Origin: Candidatus Woesearchaeota archaeon
GTDB lineage: Archaea; Nanobdellota; Nanobdellia; Woesearchaeales; GW2011-AR15
DNA: 6,260 nt
Assembly (NCBI GenBank): GCA_016934775.1
Contig: JAFGSP010000176.1
Coordinates: forward strand, 1-6,260
Direction of reading: 5' to 3'
Below are positions 1-5,603 of this stretch, in pieces. Positions within the stretch are counted from its first letter, which is position 1. Each line of letters opens with the position of its first letter. The notes beneath the pieces were generated by a model. It searched no databases. It was given only the letters and a program-made list of their open reading frames with translations, and was not told the DNA's origin. A program made the translations under genes and the position numbers.

Positions 1-1
1 A

Positions 2-1156
2 GGCGTGAAGCACATCTTCAGAAGGAAAAATTTTATGAGATACCCTATAAACCCCTTCTCCAACCACTTAGGGTTTGTCAAATACATCCCAGAGCAGGAA
101 AAGACCCTGTTCCTCCACATGCATATCGGAGGGGTCACTGGAAGGAACCTCACCTATCTGAAAAGCCAGCACCTGCTTGAGCATAGAAGAAAAAAAGGAT
201 TTTTCTACATACCAAGCCCAGAGGATGAGTTCCTTGTGGTGGTGCTCCACGCAGTGCTCGATAGGAGCAAGATAAAGGAGGAGTACAGAAAGAGGATGGA
301 AGAGCTCTTCTCAAGAAAGCTTGATAACGATTACATAACACAGACACTGTCAGAGGTTTTGGGGGATGATTATGCCAGGAGGGTGCTGGAGCTCATTAAA
401 AGGAAGAGGTTTGCAGAGCTGGAAGGGCTGTCAACAGGGCTTAAGAAAGAATTCCTAAGAAGATACCCTAACAGACATCTCTGCCTCATGAGGGTTTACT
501 GGCTCGGCGCACTATGGAAAGCCTGCTGGCTTCTGAAGAGCAAACCGCTGATATCATTCATAGGCATGGACGGGTCTGGGAAGACGACAGCATCGAATAA
601 TGTACTGGGCATATTAAAGAAAAACAATTTCAAAGTAACAAGGGTGTATACCGGAAGAGGCCGGAATAATCTGCTCCCGATACAGGCATTCGGTGCAGGA
701 TACAAAAAGATAGGAGGGAAAGGCAGCCTCGGCAAAGAGGAGAAAGGCAAAAAAAGATACAGCGTGATGCACACGCTGTCGGCGCCTGTTTTCGCCATGG
801 ACCTGTGGCTCAGGTATTTTTTCAGGATACTCCCATTGAGAAAGACAAACCATTTTGTGATAACAGACAGGTATTCGACAGACATACTGCTGATGAACAA
901 GGTCCCGATGTGGCTCAAGAAGACCCTGTTCGCCCTCTTCCCAAAGCCGACGATAGTGTTCTACCTCTATAACCACCCAAAAGTTTTATATAAAAGAAAA
1001 ATGGACCACCCGATCCATGACCTCTACAGGCAGGAGAGGATCTTCAGCATGATCAACAAGACTGTCAAGCCGTACAGAATCAGGACAGAAACTGAGGGAG
1101 ATACTCATAAGAAGATTATGGGGGCGTTATTTGAAAATGAAAAAATCAGGCTGTAA
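2..1156 (+). CDS. Nucleotidyltransferase-like / thymidylate-kinase-like P-loop fusion protein, 5'-truncated
   Basis: The reading frame is open to the window edge, so the true start is probably upstream; the first in-frame start is a GTG at position 5, used for numbering here (383 residues). Residues about 11-110 resemble the C-terminal part of the uncharacterised nucleotidyltransferase-like family found in polysaccharide loci (LHMHIGGVTGRN near 37-48, then SPEDEF at 71-76 and a helical stretch); the catalytic N-terminal part of that domain would lie outside the window. Residues about 180-380 form a P-loop kinase domain like thymidylate kinase: Walker A GMDGSGKTT at 187-195, a DRYSTD motif at 288-293 matching the DR(Y/F)xxS nucleotide-kinase signature, and a basic LID-like stretch (YKRKMDHP, 329-336). 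Such fusions sit beside glycosyltransferases rather than dTTP synthesis genes, so phosphorylation of a sugar, lipid or nucleotide-sugar precursor is possible, but the substrate is unknown. It overlaps or nearly abuts the next gene, suggesting one operon. Domain calls come from motif recognition, not a search. Confidence 0.8.
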   Translation, partial: GVKHIFRRKNFMRYPINPFSNHLGFVKYIPEQEKTLFLHMHIGGVTGRNLTYLKSQHLLEHRRKKGFFYIPSPEDEFLVVVLHAVLDRSKIKEEYRKRMEELFSRKLDNDYITQTLSEVLGDDYARRVLELIKRKRFAELEGLSTGLKKEFLRRYPNRHLCLMRVYWLGALWKACWLLKSKPLISFIGMDGSGKTTASNNVLGILKKNNFKVTRVYTGRGRNNLLPIQAFGAGYKKIGGKGSLGKEEKGKKRYSVMHTLSAPVFAMDLWLRYFFRILPLRKTNHFVITDRYSTDILLMNKVPMWLKKTLFALFPKPTIVFYLYNHPKVLYKRKMDHPIHDLYRQERIFSMINKTVKPYRIRTETEGDTHKKIMGALFENEKIRL

Positions 1157-2213
1157 AAAAGAAAGCGGGAAAAAAAGAATGGAAAAGCCATTGTATATTG
1201 CGCCAAGAACCCATCACTGGTGCATCGACACCACAGGAGAATCAGTTGATGCGGAATTTTTTCTCATGCCAAGCATGATATGGATAAAAAACTCAAAGAT
1301 AAGGAACATCGTCGTTATAATCCCCACAATATTCAATGCATTCAGGCTTCCAAAAAGAGATATCTATATTGTTAGCACACTCACAGACATCCTGGTGGTC
1401 AGGATAAATAGAATTCTGACAGGAAGAAAGTCTGTGGTCGTTCATGTGCTATTCAGCGATTATTACAATAGGGAAAACCACAAAGGCATCAAAAGGAAAT
1501 TCATGGACTGGGCCGCAGAGGTTGTTGATGCCGCAATCACCCCTGGAGAGATGCTGAAGAAGGAAATAATCTCAGGATTCGATATTCCTGTGGAGGTTAG
1601 CTATCACTACCCACGGGATGATAAGTTTTACAGGTCGAATGCTGATATGGAATCGAAGGATGTGATAAGCATAGGCATCAAGAGAGGGATGAGAAAAGGG
1701 ACAGACATATTCTGTCAAGTCGCAGATAACCTCCCCCGACGTAATTTTTATCTTCTCGGGAACACAAAATACCTTTCTGAAGGATTCATGAGAAAAATCA
1801 GCACCATAAAAAATCTTACTCTGCCAGGCTATGTGGATCCGAGAGAATATGTTAAAAAAAGCACATTTTATCTCCTGCCTGGAAGGTATGATGCAGGTCC
1901 AATAGCTCTTACTGAGGCTATGGCCGCCGGACTCATCCCCATCGTGAGTAATATGTTAGGCGGGCAGGATCTTGCCCGGAAGGTCAGGGATGATCTTGTA
2001 ATAGGATCGCTGAAAGCTGAGGATTACACAAAGAAACTGGAAGAGCTTATGCAGCTTGATGCCAAAGAGCTTGGGAAACTCTCAAGAAAAGCAAGAGAAA
2101 CAGCTTTAGAATGGACAAGGGAGAGGGGGATGAGCGATTTCAGGATGAAGTTTGAAAAATTAATAACAACTGTGAACGCAAGAAAAGGGGAAAAACATGG
2201 CAAAACAAGATAA
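1137..2213 (+). CDS. GT-B glycosyltransferase (GT4/group 1-like)
   Basis: Probable retaining glycosyltransferase that moves a sugar from a nucleotide-sugar donor to a growing glycan at the cytoplasmic membrane face. Numbering from an in-frame TTG at 1131 (360 residues), the C-terminal donor-binding half carries the phosphate-binding segment IGIKRGMRKGTD (181-192) and the segment DAGPIALTEAMAAG (254-267), equivalent to the EX7E signature but with Asp254 in place of the first Glu and Glu262 as the second. The N-terminal half (about 18-160) has alternating beta-strand and helix patterns typical of a Rossmann acceptor domain. Length fits single-domain GT-B enzymes. No signal peptide or membrane helix is visible. 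The start is uncertain: TTG 1131, ATG 1137 (used here, overlapping the previous gene by 20 bases) or ATG 1179, which drops a lysine-rich leader and starts MEKPLYIAP, a more typical GT-B beginning. No strong Shine-Dalgarno decides. The end overlaps the next gene by 17 bases, consistent with an operon. Sugar specificity cannot be inferred. Confidence 0.82.
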   Translation: MKKSGCKKESGKKRMEKPLYIAPRTHHWCIDTTGESVDAEFFLMPSMIWIKNSKIRNIVVIIPTIFNAFRLPKRDIYIVSTLTDILVVRINRILTGRKSVVVHVLFSDYYNRENHKGIKRKFMDWAAEVVDAAITPGEMLKKEIISGFDIPVEVSYHYPRDDKFYRSNADMESKDVISIGIKRGMRKGTDIFCQVADNLPRRNFYLLGNTKYLSEGFMRKISTIKNLTLPGYVDPREYVKKSTFYLLPGRYDAGPIALTEAMAAGLIPIVSNMLGGQDLARKVRDDLVIGSLKAEDYTKKLEELMQLDAKELGKLSRKARETALEWTRERGMSDFRMKFEKLITTVNARKGEKHGKTR

Positions 2214-2871
2214 GAAGAACAAAAAAGAAAGCCTTGCTGTGCAGGCACTGAAAAAGCCAGGGGAGATAATCCCTTTCTTAATCATGAAGATGAACGGGAT
2301 TCGGATGCGGATTGCAAAGAACTCCATATTCACAATGGAAAAAGAGCTTTCAATGTGTTCGCTCCTCCCGAATATGATGATTGATGAAATGCTGAAAATC
2401 TACAATCCGAAATCGGTGCTTGACATCGGAAGCGGAAGCGGAAAAGCCATTGACTATTTCCTGAAGAGGGGGGTCAAGGAGGTTATAGGTGTCGAAGGCT
2501 CTGAGATGGCGATAAGGCACGCAAAAAATAGGGGATTGATAAGAAGGCACAACCTCAACAACCCGTTGAATCTCAAGAGAAAATTTGACATTATCTACTC
2601 GTTCGAGTTCATCGAGCACATCCATGAAAAGTATGTTGAAAACATATTAAATACGTTTAGTAGACATTCTGATATCATAGTGATGACCGCTGCTGCTCCG
2701 GGAAGCCACGGACAGGGGCATTTCAACTGCCAGCCTCCGGAATATTGGATAGAGAAATTCGGGAAAAAAGGCTATGCCTACAACAAGAAGAATACAGAAA
2801 GGCTTAAGAATTGCAATGACATATTCGCTGACAACATACTGGTTTTTGAAAGAAAAAAAGGTGATAATTAA
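2197..2871 (+). CDS. Class I SAM-dependent methyltransferase
   Basis: Predicted 224-residue cytosolic methyltransferase using S-adenosylmethionine. Motif I is VLDIGSGSG at residues 74-82, the ribose-binding acidic residue is Glu100 at the end of VIGVE, and the motif II/post-II region is FDIIYSFEFIEHI at 130-142. A later segment HGQGHFNCQPPEYW (171-184) resembles the GHGHxNxQPPEYW block that I recall from glycan-locus methyltransferases of the Methyltransf_11/23 type, and probably forms part of the acceptor site. The first 20 residues are lysine-rich and outside the fold. The ATG at 2197 is preceded by AAGGGG about six bases upstream, a weak G-rich ribosome site, and overlaps the preceding glycosyltransferase by 17 bases. 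The TAA stop overlaps the next ATG by one base (TAATG). Between a glycosyltransferase and a TylF-like enzyme, it probably methylates a sugar; whether on O, N or a carboxylate cannot be decided from sequence. Confidence 0.85.
   Translation: MAKQDKKNKKESLAVQALKKPGEIIPFLIMKMNGIRMRIAKNSIFTMEKELSMCSLLPNMMIDEMLKIYNPKSVLDIGSGSGKAIDYFLKRGVKEVIGVEGSEMAIRHAKNRGLIRRHNLNNPLNLKRKFDIIYSFEFIEHIHEKYVENILNTFSRHSDIIVMTAAAPGSHGQGHFNCQPPEYWIEKFGKKGYAYNKKNTERLKNCNDIFADNILVFERKKGDN
2859..2865 (+). promoter_or_regulatory. Strong Shine-Dalgarno (AGGTGAT) for the TylF-like gene
   Basis: AGGTGAT lies five bases before the ATG at 2871 and is complementary to the conserved 3' tail of archaeal 16S rRNA (AUCACCUCC). It falls within the last codons of the upstream methyltransferase, whose TAA shares a base with the ATG. 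It is the clearest ribosome site in the window; it supports the 2871 start and translational coupling of the two methyltransferases. Confidence 0.75.
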
Positions 2872-3590
2872 TGGGGTCATCCTTAAATATCAAGATGGCA
2901 AAGAACATAATCACAACGATGAGATTCAGCGACCTGTTCAATTTCAGGAAGCTGTGGCTGTTCTGGAAAGTCAGGGATTACACTATGCTGGGATTTGCAA
3001 AGCTCTCTAACATATACGAGCTGTCAAAGCTTGCCGAGAAAAGAAACATCAAAGGCGCGTTTGTAGAGTGCGGGACATACAAAGGAGGAGGGGTTGCGGT
3101 CATGGCTTACAACTCCCACATGGCGGGATCGAAAAGGAAGATATGGCTGTTCGATTCGTTTGAGGGCCTGCCAGAACCGACAAAAGATGATGGTAAGAGA
3201 GTCATGAGCATCTATGGGAAAAATGCAAAGGATGCCGACATGTGCATCGCTTCTGTTGAGGATGTGAAAGAGATTTTTTTCAGGATATTAAAGCTTGATA
3301 AGAAAAATGTAGAGATAAGGAAAGGCTGGTTCAATGACACCCTGCCGAAGGCCAGAAAAGAGATTGGGGATATAGCGATACTCAGGCTTGACAGCGACTG
3401 GTATGAGTCTGAGAAGTGCTGCCTGGAGAACCTCTATGATAATGTTGTAAAAGGTGGCTTTGTGATCCTAGATGATTATAACACATGGGCGGGTTCAAAG
3501 AAAGCGCTTGACGAGTTCCTGAAAAAGAGAGGGATTAAAGCCGATATCATCATGAAGAAGATGTCTGTGACTTATTTCGTCAAGCCGTGA
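2871..3590 (+). CDS. TylF/MycF-like macrocin O-methyltransferase family protein
   Basis: Predicted 239-residue SAM- and metal-dependent O-methyltransferase of the TylF/MycF family, whose characterised members methylate hydroxyls of deoxysugars on macrolides. The motif I equivalent is FVECGTYKGGG (64-74), followed by WLFDSFEGLPEP (92-103), a hallmark of the family. LRLDSDWYES (171-180) and VILDDYNTWAGSK (198-210) supply the conserved aspartates (D174, D176, D201, D202) expected to bind Mg2+ and the catalytic base. Length is near the family norm and no export signal is seen. The start is well supported by the AGGTGAT ribosome site and TAATG overlap with the gene before. It is last in the + strand gene set; the next gene runs convergently 54 bases away. 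In this context the likely acceptor is a sugar hydroxyl on a surface glycan or glycolipid intermediate rather than a macrolide, which is inference from the glycosyltransferase neighbours. Family assignment is confident; substrate is unknown. Confidence 0.88.
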   Translation: MGSSLNIKMAKNIITTMRFSDLFNFRKLWLFWKVRDYTMLGFAKLSNIYELSKLAEKRNIKGAFVECGTYKGGGVAVMAYNSHMAGSKRKIWLFDSFEGLPEPTKDDGKRVMSIYGKNAKDADMCIASVEDVKEIFFRILKLDKKNVEIRKGWFNDTLPKARKEIGDIAILRLDSDWYESEKCCLENLYDNVVKGGFVILDDYNTWAGSKKALDEFLKKRGIKADIIMKKMSVTYFVKP

Positions 3591-3636
3591 GGCTGTGAGG
3601 GATTCATCATCTCTAAATTAAACCTCACCTAAGAGA

Positions 3637-3653
3637 CAGAAATCTCATTTCTG
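3637..3653. terminator. Short hairpin at the convergent gene end, weak terminator candidate
   Basis: A perfect inverted repeat CAGAAAT-CTC-ATTTCTG (7-base stem, 3-base loop) lies at the 3' end of the minus-strand glycosyltransferase, whose stop codon (3645-3647) spans the loop. The convergent gap 3591-3644 contains no gene. There is no adjoining T run, which archaeal terminators normally need, so a termination role is doubtful. Confidence 0.2.
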
Positions 3654-4835
3654 AAGTCTGGAATATCGCCTTAGATTGCTATAAAGCCTCATGTGCTCAT
3701 AGCATATCCTTTTAGAATCGAACCGCCCTGCTGCTGATACGGCTTTGGCTGATATTTCCTTTCTGAGCCCTGCATCAGAGAGAACCAGATCAATATTTTG
3801 TGCTATGCTCAAATGATCCTTCGGCTTCGCCAGCAGAGCATTGAACCCGTGTTTTGCAATCCCATGCAATTCAGCAAGATCCGTGGTGACAACCGGCTTT
3901 CCGCAGGCCATGGCTTCCAGCAAACATGACGGGTTCGCTTCAGTAGATACCATGCTTGGATAAGGCAACACGACAACATCTGCAAGATGGATATAATCGA
4001 CAAGGTTCACATCAGACGAAACCACAGAAACAATTCCTTCCGCTCCCTCTTCATGGATGATTTTATCATAATAATCCCTGTTGGAATCAAAGCTCGGGAT
4101 GAGAATAAGGGTTATATCCTGCGATTTGATATGCCTTAATGATCTTATCAGAAATTCAACGCCTTTAAACTTGTTGAAGTGGCCATAATATAATATGACC
4201 TTTTTGCCTCGAAAACCGTATCTTTCTTTCAGAGAGCTAAGGGATTTCTTATTGGTTATAGGGACAAATTTCTTGAGATCTATCGGGGATTCTATCACAG
4301 ATATCCGGTCAGCAGACACCCCGGACGAGACCAGCCTCTCCTTAGCCAGGTTATTAAGCACAATCACCGCATCCATCTTATTGAGCAGGATTGTTGATAT
4401 GAAACCCAAAGCCTTGAAGGCTGAGATGCTCTTTATAGTATGCACAAAAACCGAGTTTTTGCTGTAATACCTGAATACCAAAGTCCTTAATGCAAGCATT
4501 GGGGATGAGCTGAATCCATGGACAACATCCAATTTGAGGCCTTTGCAATACCTATTATAACTCTCGACCGAAGCAAAAACATGGGTGAAAACAGCTTTGA
4601 AAAAAGGCACCGCCTTGTAGAAAGGTGTGAATGCATGAATCTGTGCAAAGCGCACGATAGTGGTCCTGCTGAATTTCTCAAGCTTTGGCTTATTCCGGAT
4701 ATTCCCTGTAAATATGTAGACCTTATTGTTCTTATCCTTGGCCAGCTCTGTGCTCAAGAGCCTCATTGTTATATTCCCTGCTTCATTTCTCCCAGGCTCG
4801 TATGAAGTCGGCAAAAGTGCGATTTTCAGCATCAT
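3645..4835 (-). CDS. GT4-family glycosyltransferase (group 1)
   Basis: Probable retaining GT-B glycosyltransferase, 396 residues from ATG 4835 (or 395 from the adjacent ATG 4832). The N-terminal acceptor domain begins MLKIALLPTSYEPGRNEAG, with the first beta strand and glycine-containing loop usual for the family. LDVVHGFSS (102-110) and MDAVIVLNN (154-162) match the conserved inter-strand blocks. The donor domain carries YYGHFNKFKG (216-225, phosphate-binding Lys224) and an intact EX7E motif, Glu299 to Glu307, in STEANPSCLLEAMACGKP. The reading frame stays open a further 105 codons upstream to 5150, but that stretch is antisense to the divergent methyltransferase and has no GT-B character, so the 4835/4832 start is chosen. 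It diverges from the 4884 methyltransferase across a 48-base spacer with a palindromic TATA box, 25.5 bases from ATG 4832, which suggests a leaderless transcript. Substrate and linkage are unknown. Confidence 0.9.
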   Translation of the reverse strand: MMLKIALLPTSYEPGRNEAGNITMRLLSTELAKDKNNKVYIFTGNIRNKPKLEKFSRTTIVRFAQIHAFTPFYKAVPFFKAVFTHVFASVESYNRYCKGLKLDVVHGFSSSPMLALRTLVFRYYSKNSVFVHTIKSISAFKALGFISTILLNKMDAVIVLNNLAKERLVSSGVSADRISVIESPIDLKKFVPITNKKSLSSLKERYGFRGKKVILYYGHFNKFKGVEFLIRSLRHIKSQDITLILIPSFDSNRDYYDKIIHEEGAEGIVSVVSSDVNLVDYIHLADVVVLPYPSMVSTEANPSCLLEAMACGKPVVTTDLAELHGIAKHGFNALLAKPKDHLSIAQNIDLVLSDAGLRKEISAKAVSAAGRFDSKRICYEHMRLYSNLRRYSRLQK

Positions 4836-4848
4836 AAAAATAAATAAG

Positions 4849-4866
4849 AAAGATTTATAAATCTTT
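4849..4866. promoter_or_regulatory. Palindromic archaeal TATA/BRE element, probable bidirectional promoter
   Basis: AAAGATTTATAAATCTTT is a perfect 18-base palindrome centred between 4857 and 4858. Its core TTTATAAAT is a consensus-like archaeal TATA box, and each side presents purines just upstream of the core (AAGAAAGA on +, CAAAAAGA on -), like a TFB recognition element. The centre is 26.5 bases from ATG 4884 (+) and 25.5 bases from ATG 4832 (-), the usual archaeal TATA-to-start-site distance, so both transcripts could begin at or next to their start codons. A G-rich tract GGGGGAG (4877-4883) directly abuts ATG 4884, too close to act as a normal Shine-Dalgarno. Confidence 0.7.
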
Positions 4867-4883
4867 TTGCAAAAAAGGGGGAG

Positions 4884-5603
4884 ATGGCTAATCTGAGATT
4901 CAGCAAGAAAGAGGAGTTCCTCGAGAAATACGAAAAAGATGCTGAGACCTATGACCAAGAGAGATCGCTTGACTATGAGGGCAGGAGGGTGGATGAGGTC
5001 CAGACAGAGCTCATATACAGCCTGATTAAGAAGAACAGGTGCAGGAAGATCCTTGAGGCCGGGTGCGGCACCGGGCGTGTCCTTCTGCCCCTTGCGGAAA
5101 AAGGGCTTGAGTGCCACGGGTTCGACCCATCGAGGAACATGCTTGCCCAATTCAGAAAGAAAATGGCTTCCAAAAAACTCGGCGTTAAACTAAAACAAGG
5201 CGATATCGAGAAAATCCCTTACAAGGACAACACTTTTGACTGTGTATTTACAATGCACGTGCTGATGCACCTCCCGACAGGATATAAAAAAGCATTCAAA
5301 GAGATGTATAGGGTAACAAAAAAAGGAGGGTTGGTTATTTGTGATTTTCCAAACAAGGATTCAATGTGGACAAAATTAGCTTTGCTAACAAACCCTAAAA
5401 AGAAAAGAACACAATTGTTTAAAATCAATGAATTAAAAAAATTCTTTAAAAAATATGAATATAAAGTAACAGGATTGTTCTCTTATGCAAGAACATTCTA
5501 CAAAATCCCCATATTAAGAAATGTTTTCTCGTTTCTCGACAAGAATCTGCCGCTGCCTATAAGATGCAGAACCCAATTGATATTTATCGTGAAGAAGAGA
5601 TAA
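4884..5603 (+). CDS. Class I SAM-dependent methyltransferase (Methyltransf_11-like), mosaic composition
   Basis: Predicted 239-residue cytosolic SAM methyltransferase. Motif I is ILEAGCGTG (56-64), Asp81 in GFDPS is the likely ribose contact, GDIEKIPYKDNTFD (106-119) is the adenine-binding region with motif II, MHVLMHLP (124-131) follows, and YRVTKKGGLVICDFPN (142-157) is motif III. Residues 158-239 form a basic, hydrophobic tail likely to shape the acceptor pocket. The ATG at 4884 is the only reasonable start, 26 bases from a TATA centre, consistent with a leaderless message. Base composition changes inside the gene: about 50% GC before 5280 (residue 132) and about 27% over 5281-5520, with a matching switch to AAA, TTA and TTT codons. 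The frame is intact across the change. The last 20 bases overlap the convergent glycosyltransferase. Flanked by glycosyltransferases, it probably acts on a sugar or lipid-linked glycan, but small-molecule or quinone-type acceptors cannot be excluded. Confidence 0.86.
   Translation: MANLRFSKKEEFLEKYEKDAETYDQERSLDYEGRRVDEVQTELIYSLIKKNRCRKILEAGCGTGRVLLPLAEKGLECHGFDPSRNMLAQFRKKMASKKLGVKLKQGDIEKIPYKDNTFDCVFTMHVLMHLPTGYKKAFKEMYRVTKKGGLVICDFPNKDSMWTKLALLTNPKKKRTQLFKINELKKFFKKYEYKVTGLFSYARTFYKIPILRNVFSFLDKNLPLPIRCRTQLIFIVKKR

Noticed and set aside
496..976. Two overlapping minus-strand open frames of 140 and 120 codons.
   Set aside because: They are antisense to the kinase domain of the first gene, have no recognisable motifs and lack a sensible ribosome site or promoter.
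984..995. TTTTATATAAAA, a 12-base palindrome resembling a TATA box inside the first gene.
   Set aside because: It encodes the conserved basic LID-like stretch of the kinase domain and lies over 140 bases before the next start codon, within a tightly packed operon. An internal promoter is possible but nothing else supports it.
2774..3010. A 78-codon + strand frame spanning the junction of the two methyltransferase genes.
   Set aside because: It is a frame-shifted shadow of both genes, whose own motifs and the AGGTGAT/ATG junction explain the sequence fully.
3595..3628. GTGAGG and CCTCAC arms separated by 22 bases in the convergent spacer, as a possible terminator stem.
   Set aside because: The stem is only six pairs with a long loop and no T run follows in either direction; chance occurrence is likely.
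4195..4805. Two + strand frames of 90 and 95 codons opposite the minus-strand glycosyltransferase.
   Set aside because: The minus strand carries clear GT-B motifs throughout this stretch, while these frames have no family resemblance.
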